Part shown: one piece after another, positions 1 to 9,500 of the stretch
How positions within the stretch are numbered: position 1 is the first letter of the stretch
Layout: each line of letters starts with the position of its first letter
Source of the DNA: Streptomyces coffeae
GTDB lineage: Bacteria; Actinomycetota; Actinomycetes; Streptomycetales; Streptomycetaceae
DNA length: 64,000 nt
Assembly (NCBI RefSeq): GCF_016741875.1
Contig: NZ_JAERRF010000006.1
Coordinates: forward strand, 124,001-188,000
Reading direction: 5' to 3'
Program-made: the position numbers and the translations under genes
Notes under the pieces: model-generated
Databases searched by the model: none
Seen by the model: only the letters and a program-made list of their open reading frames with translations
Told to the model about the DNA's origin: nothing

Positions 1-1
1 T

Positions 2-2299
2 CTTGACATGCTCTACGGACGTCTCGCCGAGCTGAGGGACGAAGCGGAAAGGGCCGTGTCCGAGGCCCTGACCCTGGGCGACACCACCTCCCAGGGGCGG
101 CTGGAGCGGGATGTGCTGGTCGCCGAGCGGTCCGGTCTCCTCGCCGCGTTCGACGCGGGAGAGCGCGGGCTGTGTTTCGGCCGGCTGATGTTCCGCGACG
201 GCCGTGACCACCACATCGGGCGCATCGGTATGCGGCGCGACGACGCCGAGCGCACCCCGCTGGTCGTCGACTGGCGGGCCGATGTGGCGCGCCCGTTCTA
301 CCTCGCCACCGGACACACCCCCATGGGGCTGCGCCGCAGACGGCATATCAGCACCGAAGGCCCGCGGGCCACCGCCCTCCATGACGAGATCCTGGACCTG
401 ACCGACACCATACGGACCGGTCATGAGGGCAGCGACGCGGACGCCGTGCTGCTCGCCGCCCTGGACACCGCCCGCACCGGCCGGATGCACGAGATCGTGC
501 AGACCATCCAGGCCGAACAGGACCGGATCATCCGCGCCCCGCACACCGGTGTCCTGGTCGTCGAGGGCGGCCCCGGCACCGGAAAGACCGCCGTCGCCCT
601 GCATCGTGCCGCGTATCTGCTCTACGCGCAGCGGGAGTTGCTGGCCCGCCGTGCGGTGCTGATCGTCGGCCCCAACCCGGCGTTCCTCGGGTACATCGGG
701 GAGGTGCTGCCCTCGCTCGGCGAGACGGGGGTCATGCTCGCCACCCTCGGTGAGCTGTTCCCCGGGGTGACGGCCACCGGTATCGACACCCCCGCCGCCG
801 CGGAGGCCAAGGGCCGCGCCACGATGGCCGACGCGCTGGCCCGGTTCGTACGGGACAAGCAGTCCCTGCCCGACCCGGCGATCGTCATCCCCCATGAGGA
901 CGGTGACCTGGTGCTGGACGCGGACATCGCGTCCGACGCCCGCTGGCTGGCGCGTGGCACGCGGCTGCCGCACAACCTCGCCCGTCCGCATTTCGCGTTC
1001 TCCGTCATCGACGCGCTGACCGACCAGTTGACCGACCGCATCGGCGCCGACCCCTACGGCGGCCCCAACCTGCTGGGCCCCGATGACATCGCCCAGCTCG
1101 GCAAGGCGATCGCCACCAGCTCCGAGGTGCACGCCGCCATCGGGGAGCTGTGGCCCCACCTCACCCCGCGGCAGCTGGTCGCGGACTTCCTCAGCGAGCC
1201 GGTCCACCTCCCCGAGGCCGACGCCGAGGCGATCCGCCGCACCGGCGGTGCGTGGACCCCCGCCGACGTTCCGCTGCTCGACGAGGCCGCCGAACTCCTC
1301 GGTGAGGACGACTCCGCCGCCCGCGCCGCCGCCGAGGGCCGACGACAGCAGCGCATCGCCTACGCGCAGGGTGTGCTCGACCTCTCCTACGGCTCCCGCA
1401 CCCAGGAGTTCGAGGACCGCGAAGACGAGGACTCGGAGGTGCTGGCCGCCCATGACCTGATCGATGCCGAGCGGCTGGCGGAGCGGAACGAGGAGGCCGA
1501 TCACCGCAGCGCCGCCGAGCGCGCCGCGGCCGACCGCACCTGGGCCTTCGGCCACATCATCGTGGACGAGGCGCAGGAGCTGTCCACGATGGCGTGGCGG
1601 CTGCTGATGCGGCGCAGCCCGACCCGTTCGATGACCCTGGTGGGCGACCCCGCGCAGACCGCGGAGCCCGGTGGCTGCGGCTCCTGGTCGGAGATCCTTG
1701 CCCCGTACGTCGAGGACCGCTTCGAGCACACCCGGCTCGGTGTCAACTACCGCACACCGGCCGAGATCATGGCCATCGCCGCGGAGGTGGCTCGGTCCGC
1801 GGACCCCGCCTTCGAACCGCCCAGTTCCGTCCGCGCCACCGGAGTACGCCCCTGGGCCCGGCATACCGCGGATCTGCCGGGCGCGGTGGCCGGGGCCGTG
1901 GCACGGGAGACACGGGAGGAGGGCCGGATCGCGGTGATCGCGCCACGCGATCGCCTCGATGCCCTCCGTACCGCCCTGCCGGACGCCTCCGCCGGACGCA
2001 CTCCGGATCTGACCCGCCCGGTGGTCCTGCTCGACCCACGGCAGGCCAAGGGGCTGGAGTTCGACACCGTGATCGTGGCCGAACCGGCGGAGTTCGGGAC
2101 GAGCGACCTCTATGTGGCGCTCACCCGGGCCACCCAGCGGCTGGGCGTGGTGCACACCGGACCGCTGCCGAGGGGTCTGGACGGCCTTGCGGCGGATGGT
2201 CCCACGGCGGGTCCCGAGCCGGAGGAGGGGACGCCGGGAAACGGGACACCGGGGAACGGGACGCCGGGGGAGGGGACGCTCACCGCTCCGGAGAAGTGA
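2..2299 (+). CDS. HelD/HelR-like RNA polymerase-associated helicase (5' end outside window)
   Basis: This is a UvrD/Rep-type superfamily 1 ATPase of the HelD family, which in actinobacteria removes or recycles stalled RNA polymerase and in some species (HelR) protects against rifamycins. The Walker A motif GGPGTGKTAVALHR lies near residue 187 counted from the first ATG (position 8). The Walker B-like stretch IIVDEAQEL, VNYRTPAEI and the late motif VALTRATQRLG follow in the usual order. The ATG at 8 is probably internal: the frame is open to the window edge, and the text resembles the family's conserved N-terminal helix just after its true start. The C-terminus is a Gly/Pro/Glu tail built from a 15-bp tandem repeat. 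The gene overlaps the convergent DUF427 gene by 20 bp. The family call is firm. Whether it is a rifamycin-resistance HelR cannot be told from sequence alone. Confidence 0.88.
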   Translation, partial: LDMLYGRLAELRDEAERAVSEALTLGDTTSQGRLERDVLVAERSGLLAAFDAGERGLCFGRLMFRDGRDHHIGRIGMRRDDAERTPLVVDWRADVARPFYLATGHTPMGLRRRRHISTEGPRATALHDEILDLTDTIRTGHEGSDADAVLLAALDTARTGRMHEIVQTIQAEQDRIIRAPHTGVLVVEGGPGTGKTAVALHRAAYLLYAQRELLARRAVLIVGPNPAFLGYIGEVLPSLGETGVMLATLGELFPGVTATGIDTPAAAEAKGRATMADALARFVRDKQSLPDPAIVIPHEDGDLVLDADIASDARWLARGTRLPHNLARPHFAFSVIDALTDQLTDRIGADPYGGPNLLGPDDIAQLGKAIATSSEVHAAIGELWPHLTPRQLVADFLSEPVHLPEADAEAIRRTGGAWTPADVPLLDEAAELLGEDDSAARAAAEGRRQQRIAYAQGVLDLSYGSRTQEFEDREDEDSEVLAAHDLIDAERLAERNEEADHRSAAERAAADRTWAFGHIIVDEAQELSTMAWRLLMRRSPTRSMTLVGDPAQTAEPGGCGSWSEILAPYVEDRFEHTRLGVNYRTPAEIMAIAAEVARSADPAFEPPSSVRATGVRPWARHTADLPGAVAGAVARETREEGRIAVIAPRDRLDALRTALPDASAGRTPDLTRPVVLLDPRQAKGLEFDTVIVAEPAEFGTSDLYVALTRATQRLGVVHTGPLPRGLDGLAADGPTAGPEPEEGTPGNGTPGNGTPGEGTLTAPEK
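2228..2272 (+). repeat. 15-bp tandem repeat in helicase tail
   Basis: Three consecutive 15-bp units of the form GGGACRCCGGGRAAC, the last one degenerate, encode Gly-Thr-Pro-Gly-Asn/Glu pentapeptides at the extreme C-terminus of the helicase. The repeat is in frame, so copy-number slippage would only change tail length. Confidence 0.8.
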
Positions 2300-3173
2300 G
2301 GAAACCGGTGACCGGGCGCTCCTGGCGTACACCGTCGACCGTGATGTCGACCGCCTCGTTGTAGAACGCCACCCGGTCCCTGATGACCTCCACGGCCGGC
2401 AGCGGATCCGGATAGCTCCAGGCGATGCCCGGTGGCACCTCGCCACCACCCGCCCAGGACCAGTACGCGGTGGCCACCCCCTTGTACGGGCAGCGGGTGG
2501 TCAGCTCGGCCGAGGTGAGCAGATCCAGCCGGACGTCCTCGCGCGGGAGGTAGTAGCGGACGGGCAGATGGGTCTCGAAGAGCAGCACCGGGGAGTGCGA
2601 GTCCGCCACCACCGTCCCCTCGATCGAGACCTGGACATGGCGGGTGCTGGGCAGTGCGTCCACGCGCTTGTGGGGGTCGCGGGGATGTACGAAGATCTCC
2701 TCCTCCTCTTCGTACCAGTGGTCCAGCACGTCCCTTCCGAACCAGGCGAAGGAGAGGTATCCCGCCAACTCCTCACCGGGGTAGGTCCAGGCCGCGTCCG
2801 GGACGATCGCCTCGCCGGTGTCCAGGTCGTAGTGGGTCGCCCCCGGTGTCGGGTTGGCGGGCGGTGCGCTCTCGCGCAGCAGATCCATTCGGACGTCCTC
2901 GCGGGGAAACGCGTACAGCGGGACCGGGCGCCCCGGCTCCCACACCAGGATCGGACGGCGGCTGTCCACCACAGTGATCCCGCCCTTGGTGCCACGCACC
3001 CAGCGCTCGCTGGGCTCCCACACCAGGGCCCGGTCGGGCCCGGAGTCCCGCCGCCTCACGGGCACGGGCTCGCCCCCGCCACCGGTGTCCGCCACGAACG
3101 CCACCTCACCCCTGATTCCGGTCCGGTCCCCCTCGGCACGGTGTGCACCGTGCCAACGGTCGACCTCCACCAT
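2280..3173 (-). CDS. DUF427 domain protein, two tandem domains
   Basis: The protein has two copies of the small beta-tent DUF427 fold. Each copy carries the typical pattern: a Val-Val-Asp/Ala-Asp-Ser strand, then a Pro-Arg-Glu-Asp-Val-Arg-Xaa-Asp-Leu-Leu segment, then a Thr-His/Pro-Tyr strand. The first copy is at about residues 65-150 and the second at about 175-265. No enzymatic role is established for this family and I infer none. The start is uncertain. The ATG used gives a low-complexity N-terminus without a clear ribosome binding site, and a GTG at 3059 would begin just before the conserved part. The gene is convergent with and slightly overlaps the helicase gene, and it lies 42 bp downstream of the GNAT gene on the same strand, so those two may be cotranscribed. 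Confidence 0.8.
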   Translation of the reverse strand: MVEVDRWHGAHRAEGDRTGIRGEVAFVADTGGGGEPVPVRRRDSGPDRALVWEPSERWVRGTKGGITVVDSRRPILVWEPGRPVPLYAFPREDVRMDLLRESAPPANPTPGATHYDLDTGEAIVPDAAWTYPGEELAGYLSFAWFGRDVLDHWYEEEEEIFVHPRDPHKRVDALPSTRHVQVSIEGTVVADSHSPVLLFETHLPVRYYLPREDVRLDLLTSAELTTRCPYKGVATAYWSWAGGGEVPPGIAWSYPDPLPAVEVIRDRVAFYNEAVDITVDGVRQERPVTGFLTSPER

Positions 3174-3215
3174 GCCCGGTCGGAGGGGATTCCGCAGCTC
3201 CGCCAGGGGCGACCG

Positions 3216-3977
3216 TCAGCGGGCCGTGATCCGCGCGGCCACGCAGGGGTCCTCGTTGCGGTAGCCGAGCCGGTTGTACAGCCGGTCCGCGGGGGCGTTG
3301 TCGGCCAGCTGCCACAGGGTGCAGAACCCGTGGCGGCGTACCGCGTACCGGGTCAGCCACGAGGTCAGCGCCGCGCCGAGTCCCTGGCCGCGCATCCGGG
3401 CGTCGGTGGCCACCGACGCCATCAGCGGCGCCCCGCTGTCCCGTAGCGTGCTCAGGGCGCCGCACGCCACCATCCTGCCGTCGTCGTCCCGGATGCCGGC
3501 CCACAGGCTGACACCGGCGGAACCGGGACCGGTGGAGTGGGCCGGGCTGTGCTCGTTGAGGAACGCCAGCAACTCGTCGTGGTGACGCGCGCCGCACTCG
3601 ACCACCCGCTCCTCGCCACGCTGGACCGGTGGCTCCTCCAGTGTCCAGCGGAAGACCCACTCGACCACGTCGGTCACCGGCAGATGGCGAGCGACCAGGG
3701 TGTCGGTCCCCCGCGGCCCGGTGAACTCACGCACCCGGTCGGGACGGCGCTGCGCCGCACGCAGCACGAGGGCGGCGGCGGCCACCGGCTCACCGACGCT
3801 CCACACATGGCCACGGGTGTCGTCCAGCCAGGCCGCGGCGCCGTCGGCGGTCCAGCTGATCCGGTCGGTCGGGCGTTGTCGTGCGGCGCCGAACCTCAGC
3901 AGGGCGGAGCCCGGCCGCTGTTCCAGGCCCTGGTCGAACAGGTCCGCGGGGCGGGGGAGGACAGTCGTTGCCTGCAT
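3216..3977 (-). CDS. GNAT-family N-acetyltransferase
   Basis: A 253-residue protein with a C-terminal GNAT fold. The acetyl-CoA binding loop appears as MRGQGLGAALTSWL at about residues 193-206, preceded by the VAT strand and followed by the conserved Asn-Ala-Pro-Ala...Tyr-Asn-Arg-Leu-Gly-Tyr segment that ends such domains. The N-terminal 120 residues are less conserved and resemble two-domain GNATs whose first half is a degenerate GNAT. The substrate cannot be predicted. It precedes the DUF427 gene on the same strand. Confidence 0.85.
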   Translation of the reverse strand: MQATTVLPRPADLFDQGLEQRPGSALLRFGAARQRPTDRISWTADGAAAWLDDTRGHVWSVGEPVAAAALVLRAAQRRPDRVREFTGPRGTDTLVARHLPVTDVVEWVFRWTLEEPPVQRGEERVVECGARHHDELLAFLNEHSPAHSTGPGSAGVSLWAGIRDDDGRMVACGALSTLRDSGAPLMASVATDARMRGQGLGAALTSWLTRYAVRRHGFCTLWQLADNAPADRLYNRLGYRNEDPCVAARITAR

Positions 3978-4524
3978 CGCTACTCACACGAAGACATGAG
4001 GAAGGACAAGGAAGGACGGCTGAGGAGCCACGGGGAGGGGGTATGGGGGAGGCGGCCGACCACTCTGGCACACCGCCCCTGGTCGGGGGCAAATCCGTGG
4101 CGGCGGCACCGCGCCATGCCATGAGATCTGTCACATCGATCCGTGGAGCAAAAGGTGCGTGAAGGTCGATATCTCCTAGGCGACATAAGAGGGTTTTTCC
4201 GCTCTGGTGGACATGTGTACTCCGGCTCGCGATGCCGTCCGGATCGGAGCGCCATGGTGTCCAGTCACGTCGGTGCCAGGTGTTCTGACGGGGTGGCAGT
4301 GCGGTGGCGAAGTTATGAAGCCGCACCAGCACGCATCGGCGAGGAGTGCAAGCCACATGAACCACTACGAAGCCGCATAGGACCGAACACTTGTTGCCCC
4401 GGACCTCCGGCGGATCTAAGAATGGCGGCCCGCAAGGCGCCCCGGCGGCTCATGCGCGACATCGTGCGGAACCCCGCCGGACCAGGGGGAGAGGGCGTGC
4501 CGCGATTACCGAGTGAGGTCATGT
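3978..4524. other. 547-bp intergenic region, no convincing gene
   Basis: This is the divergent space between the GNAT and CAP-domain genes. It is less GC-biased than its surroundings and must hold promoters for both, but I see no strong sigma-70 hexamers. A 55-codon frame at about 4212-4379 has no good ribosome binding site and no recognisable product. I do not see the conserved core of the ydaO/c-di-AMP riboswitch that precedes some Streptomyces cell-wall genes. Confidence 0.5.
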
Positions 4525-5307
4525 ATGAGCAAGCACCGCAGCCAGAAGACGCACCACCGGAAGATAGCCGTCGCGGCCGTGGCCGTCGCCGCCGTGGGTG
4601 TGCCTTCCGTTGCCATGGCCTGTCTGGACGGGCAGGACAACAAGGGCTCCGAGGCCCGCGGCGAATGGACCACGACCGCCCGCCACCATGGGCACACCGA
4701 CTCGGACAAGAAGAACGACCACCGGTGGAAGCACCGCGCCGACCGGTCCAAGCCCGCCCCGAGCGCATCGCGGTCGGCCTCGCCGCGTCACACCCCGTCC
4801 GCTCGCCCCTCCTCCGCGGCACCGTCCTCCGCCGCCCCCACCCGCACCGCCCCGGCCAAGGCCACCACCAAGGCCGCCTCGCCGTCCTCCGCGGCCCCCG
4901 CGTCGAGCACCGCCACCAAGAGCTCCGGTTCGTCCCTCCAGGACCAGATTGTCGCGCTGGTCAACAAGGAGCGCGCCAAGGTCGGCTGTAAGCCGGTGAC
5001 TGTCGACGCCAAGCTGACCAAGGCCGCCCAGGCTCACAGTGAGGACATGGCGGCGCACAGCAACATGTCGCACACCGGGTCCGACGGATCGTCCCCCGAC
5101 GACCGCATCGAGCGGGCCGGATACTCCTGGAGCACCTACGGCGAGAACGTGGCCTACGGCTACAGCTCGCCCGAGAGCGTCATGCAGGGCTGGATGAACA
5201 GCTCCGGCCACAAGGCCAACATCCTGAACTGCGACTTCAAGGAGATCGGCGTCGGCCACGCGCAGCCCGGCCACTACTGGACCCAGGACTTCGCCGCCGC
5301 CCGCTGA
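4525..5307 (+). CDS. Secreted CAP (SCP/PR-1) domain protein
   Basis: A 260-residue secreted protein. A basic N-terminus and an Ala/Val-rich hydrophobic stretch ending Ser-Val-Ala-Met-Ala form a signal peptide of about 30 residues. A charged His/Lys segment and a long Ser/Ala/Pro/Thr linker (about residues 75-140) follow. The CAP domain fills the C-terminal 120 residues, with the LVNKERAKVGC start, HSEDMA, SHTGSDG, GENVAYGY and SGHKANILNCDFKEIGVG signatures. The start at 4525 is preferred over the in-frame GTG 12 bases upstream because GAGG at 4515-4518 sits 6 bases before the ATG. Bacterial CAP proteins are extracellular with mostly unknown activity. A cell-envelope role is the usual inference. 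Confidence 0.88.
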   Translation: MSKHRSQKTHHRKIAVAAVAVAAVGVPSVAMACLDGQDNKGSEARGEWTTTARHHGHTDSDKKNDHRWKHRADRSKPAPSASRSASPRHTPSARPSSAAPSSAAPTRTAPAKATTKAASPSSAAPASSTATKSSGSSLQDQIVALVNKERAKVGCKPVTVDAKLTKAAQAHSEDMAAHSNMSHTGSDGSSPDDRIERAGYSWSTYGENVAYGYSSPESVMQGWMNSSGHKANILNCDFKEIGVGHAQPGHYWTQDFAAAR

Positions 5308-5327
5308 CCCACTCGGCCACTTCGCCC

Positions 5328-5357
5328 TGCGGTGCCCGGCCGCCAACGGGCACCGCA
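5328..5357. terminator. Bidirectional hairpin terminator
   Basis: A perfect 11-bp stem (TGCGGTGCCCG / CGGGCACCGCA) with an 8-base loop lies between the convergent CAP and ferredoxin-like genes. There is no U-tract, as is usual for Streptomyces terminators. Confidence 0.7.
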
Positions 5358-5391
5358 CACGGCACCCGCGCACACCGGCCGGGGCCGGCGC

Positions 5392-5808
5392 TCAGCCGTC
5401 GGCCCCGACCGCCCGCGCCCGCGCCTCGCCGGGCGGGCGGATGAACTGGAGCTCCAGTGTGGCCGGTGGCTCGGCCACACCCGGCCCGCCCGCGAGCGCC
5501 CAGGCGAGCAGATCGTCGGTGCTCTCGTCGTCCAGCGCCCAGCCGACCCAGGTCGGCCGGCCACCGACGCGGCGTCCGGTGGCGGAGGGCTGGACCACCA
5601 CCACATTGGCCTGACCGCAGGGGCCCAGACAGTCGGTCGTCCGGACCGCCAGACACCCCGGCGCGGCGTCGGCCGCCGCCCGCAGCCGGTCCAGCTGACC
5701 CTGGTGATCCGTACGCGGGTGCTTGGCCGCATCGCCGCAGCAACAGCCCCGGCAGACAACGAGGGTGCACGGCCGTTCCGGTACGCCGCGCCGCGGCCAG
5801 CTCTGCAT
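5392..5808 (-). CDS. (2Fe-2S) ferredoxin-like thioredoxin-fold protein
   Basis: A 138-residue protein of the thioredoxin-like 2Fe-2S ferredoxin type, related to NuoE and the Azotobacter Shethna ferredoxins. The cysteines are CRGCCCG near residue 20 and the pair in CLAVRTTDCLGPCGQANVV near residues 52-70, matching the split Cys-(about 10)-Cys ... Cys-(3-4)-Cys cluster ligands of the family. The middle segment Pro-Thr-Trp-Val-Gly-Trp is also typical. It is probably a cytosolic electron carrier with an unidentified partner. It lies 69 bp downstream of the dipeptidase stop in a separate direction context and need not be linked to the PKS cluster. Confidence 0.8.
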   Translation of the reverse strand: MQSWPRRGVPERPCTLVVCRGCCCGDAAKHPRTDHQGQLDRLRAAADAAPGCLAVRTTDCLGPCGQANVVVVQPSATGRRVGGRPTWVGWALDDESTDDLLAWALAGGPGVAEPPATLELQFIRPPGEARARAVGADG

Positions 5809-5877
5809 CAGAGCATTGTGGCACGGCGGTTCAGCGCCGCGTCCGGCCCCGAACGGTGCCCACCGCGAGGCGCGCGT

Positions 5878-6540
5878 TCAGCCGGGTGTCCGCTCCCGGG
5901 GCCCGTAGAGCGCCTGGTCCTGGCCGGTGGCCAGGGCCCAGTACCGGTCGCCGTAGGACCAGTGCCACCATTCGGTGGGGTAGTTGACCATGCCCACCGC
6001 CGTCAGTGCGTCGGCGAGTATCCGCCGGTTGGCGCGGGCCTGTGCACCGATACCGGGAGCGTCGGTGTAGCAGGCGCCGTCGCTCTCCTCCGGGCTGGCG
6101 TTCATCGGGGTCCCCATGTCGAGTTCCCGCCCGTCGGCCGTGGTGGCGAGAGTGAGGTCGACCGCGGCACCGGCACTGTGCGGGGCGATCTCGGGAGGGG
6201 ACACATAGCGGCTCGCGGCGCGGTGGACCTCCTCGGCGGACCAGCCGGGATGGGACGCGCGCAGCTCGTCGGCGTACTCCTGGAAGTAACGCCGTTGCAG
6301 GGCGGGCGGCCGGTAGCCCTCGACCATGAGCAGCCCGATGCCGTCCGGCAGCAGCTTCCGCGCCTCCAGCAGCCGGGCCAGCACACCTTCCCGCAGCCAG
6401 GCGAACGCACCCTCGGCGTCCGCTCTTTCGGGGGCGGTGGCCAACGACGCATGGAGCCGGACGTCGAGGAGCGGTTCACCGCAGTCCACCACAGGGATGG
6501 ATGTGACTCTCGGATCTGACATCAGGACAACATCGGTCAT
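5878..6540 (-). CDS. VanX-type D-alanyl-D-alanine dipeptidase (peptidase M15D)
   Basis: A 220-residue zinc dipeptidase. All VanX active-site elements are present with VanX spacing: Arg in EGYRPP, His121 and Asp128 in PHSAGAAVDL, and Glu190 and His193 in TEWWHW. His-Asp are 7 apart and Glu-His 3 apart, as in VanX (His116/Asp123, Glu181/His184). VanX hydrolyses D-Ala-D-Ala, acting in glycopeptide resistance together with VanH and VanA, neither of which is in this window. Other M15D enzymes serve in peptidoglycan turnover. The start at ATG 6540 is used, with an alternative ATG at 6522. It lies only 56 bp downstream of the last PKS gene on the same strand with no clear hairpin between, so read-through from the PKS operon is possible. 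A role in the cluster is not demonstrated. Confidence 0.85.
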   Translation of the reverse strand: MTDVVLMSDPRVTSIPVVDCGEPLLDVRLHASLATAPERADAEGAFAWLREGVLARLLEARKLLPDGIGLLMVEGYRPPALQRRYFQEYADELRASHPGWSAEEVHRAASRYVSPPEIAPHSAGAAVDLTLATTADGRELDMGTPMNASPEESDGACYTDAPGIGAQARANRRILADALTAVGMVNYPTEWWHWSYGDRYWALATGQDQALYGPRERTPG

Positions 6541-6596
6541 GGACCGATCATCGCCTGCCGGTGGCGGCGTGGTGGGAGGCCGCGTTGTGATCGTGG

Positions 6597-9500
6597 TCAC
6601 CGGAGCGTGTCCCCATGTGCGACAAGCCATTCCTGGACGGCCCGGCCGGTCGCCTCGGAGTGGTCCTCCATGATGGTGAAGTGGTCTCCTGACACATCGA
6701 TGGGGATATGCGGCAGCGGCCATGTCGCCTGCCAGGCGCCCTCGGCCGCCTCGACGGGGGTCGCGGCGGTGGATCCGCCGGGTGGATAGGCCGCGCGCAC
6801 CAGCAGGGTGGGCGCGGTGACCGGCACCGGGCTCCAGTTCTCGAACGCGCGCAAGTAGCAGCCTTCGGCGGTGAGTTGGGCGCCGGTCAGCAGCTCGAGC
6901 TCCTCCGGGGAGGCGGCGTTGACCCGGGCCACGATCTCGGGCCACAGCTGGTCGTCAAACCTGTCGGTCACGGGGTAGGTGTCCAGCAGCACCACCGCGC
7001 CCACCGGGACACCCCACTGTTCCAGGCGCGCCGCCACCGCGTTGGCCATCAGACCGCCCGAGGAGTAACCGGCCAGGGCGAACGGGGCGCCGCCGGTGTG
7101 GGCGCGCACCACCTCCGCCTGGAAGTCCACCGCCTGCTCCACCCCGGCGGGCAGTGGCTCCCCGGTGCGGAAGCCGGGATAGGGCAGTACGGTGACCTTC
7201 CGGTGGCCACCGAATACCGTGGCGAAGCGGGTGTAGAAGTGCGGACCGGACGGCGCCACCAGCGGGGGGAAACAGAGCAGTTCGGTGGCGCTGCCGGTGG
7301 CCAGCCGCACCGGCGGCGGAGGGGGGGCCACCTCGGCCGCCACGGTGAACGTGGGCCGCAGAACCGCGGCCGCCCGCAGCAATTCCACACTCTCCACCCA
7401 CAGACCGAGGCGACACGCCTGGAGATACAGCCCGCGCAGGGTGTCCTCGGGGGCGATGGCCGAGGCCTCGTCACCGAGGGCGAGTTCGGCGCACAGGTGG
7501 GCGCACAACGCCTCCCCGCTGGGGTGGTCGAAGGCGAGGGTGGCGGCCAGGCTCAGCCCGGTGGCTTCCGCCAGCCGGTTGCGCAGCTCCAGCGCGGTCA
7601 GCGAGTCGAAGCTCCACTGCCCCCGGGCATCGGTCATATCGAGCTCGTCGGGCGAGGCGTAGCCGAGGACGGCGGCCGCGTGGTCGCGCACCACCTCCGT
7701 CAGCACACGCTCCCGCTCGGCCTCCGGCAGTCCGGCCAGCCGGGTGGCGGTGTCCCCACCCGTGGCCGTCGCGGCCGCCCGAGCCGCCCGCTTCACCGGT
7801 GCCCGCACCAATCCGCGGAGCATCACCGGCACGGCGTCCGGGGTGGCGCGCAGCGCACCGGTGTTCAGCCGCATCGGCACCACCACGGACGTCGGTGACT
7901 CCAGGCCCAGGTCGAACAGGGCCAGCCCCTCGGCCGCGGACAGCGCGGCCACACCCGACCGGGAGAGCCGGGACACATCGGCCGCCGACATCCCTCCCGT
8001 CATACCACTGCTGTCCGCCCACAGACCCCAGGCCAGGGACACCGCGGACAGGCCCGCCGTCCGGCGGTGGTGGGCCAGCCCGTCCAGGAAGGCGTTGGCC
8101 GCCGAGTAGTTGCCCTGGCCGGGGCCGCCGAGCGTACCGGCCGCCGACGAGAACAGCACAAAGGCCGACAGCTCGCTGTCGAGGGTGAGTTCATGCAGCA
8201 GCCAGGCGGCATCGGCCTTGGGCCGCAGCACCCGCCGCACCCGCTCGGAGTCGAGGGCGCCGATCACCCCGTCGTCGAGCAGCCCGGCCGTGTGCACGAC
8301 TCCGGTGAGCGGATGTGCCGCGGGCACAGCGGCCAGCAACGCGGCCAGCGCGGCACGGTCGGACACATCACAGGCGGTGAGCGTCACCTCCACGCCCAGC
8401 GCGGTCAGTTCGGCGCACAGCTCCTCGGCACCGGGTGCCGCCGGCCCGCTCCGGCTGACCAGCAGCAACCGGTCCACACCGTACGCGGTCACCAGATGGC
8501 GGGCGACGAGGGCACCGAGGGTTCCGGTGGCGCCGGTGACCAGTACGGTGCCACCGGGCACGAAGCGGGCCACGTCGGCGCCGGTGGCGCGGGCGGTACC
8601 GGCCCGGGTGAGCCGTGGCACCCGTACCTCGCCCTCGCGCAGGGCGAGTTGGGGTTCGCCACCGGCCACCGCTTCGGCCAGGGCCGTCGGCAGGGCCGTG
8701 TACGAGGCGGCGGATCCGTCGAGGTCGAGCAGGACGAACCGGCCGGGGTTCTCGGTCTGGGCGGACCGGATCAGCCCCCACACCGCGCTGCGCGCCAGAT
8801 CGGAAACATCCTCCTCCTCGCAGGTCGCCACCGCCCGCCGGGTGACCAGCACCAGCGGAACGCTCGCGAATCGCTCATCGGACAGCCACTCCTGGGCATG
8901 GCGCAGCGCCTCCAGCGTGGCTTCTCCGGCGGTGGCCGCCGGATCAGCGCCGGACACATCGCCGAACGACACCAGCACCGCGTCGGGTGACCCCTCCCCC
9001 GCGCCGATGGCCGAGGCCAGACCGGCGCGGGGGGTGACGCTGCCGCCCCCGGCGGCGCACGCGGGCCCCAGCCCGAGGTGGTCAGGACCGGCCACCACCC
9101 AGCGGAGAGCCGTGGCCGGGGCGGACTGCCGCGGCCGGGCCACCCAGTCCAGCCGGAAGAGCGCATCGGCGGGTGCGCCACGGCCCGTTCCGAGCCGGTC
9201 GGCATCGACCGGCCGCAACACCAGCGACTCCACGGTGGCCACCGGTTCACCCGCGGGGTCCGTCAGCGACAGGGCGACCGCGTCCGGTCCGGCCGGGCTC
9301 AGTCGCACCCGCACCACAGCGGCGCCGACGGCGTGGCGCCGCACCCCGCGCCAGGAGAACGGCAGCCGGACCCGGCCCGCGTCCTCGAGGAGTCCGCCGA
9401 GGTCGATCGCGTGCAGACAGGCGTCGAGCAGCGCGGGATGCACCCCGTAGGCGTCGGCCTCGGTCCGCTGCTCCTCGGCGAGTTCCACCTCGGCCAGCAC

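Noticed and set aside
4212..4379. Possible 55-residue gene in the 547-bp gap before the CAP-domain gene
   Set aside because: No convincing ribosome binding site, no known family, and codon third positions are not GC-biased as in real genes here.
3978..4524. A ydaO (c-di-AMP) riboswitch upstream of the secreted CAP-domain gene
   Set aside because: Such switches precede some Streptomyces cell-wall genes, but I could not find the conserved core segments in this stretch.
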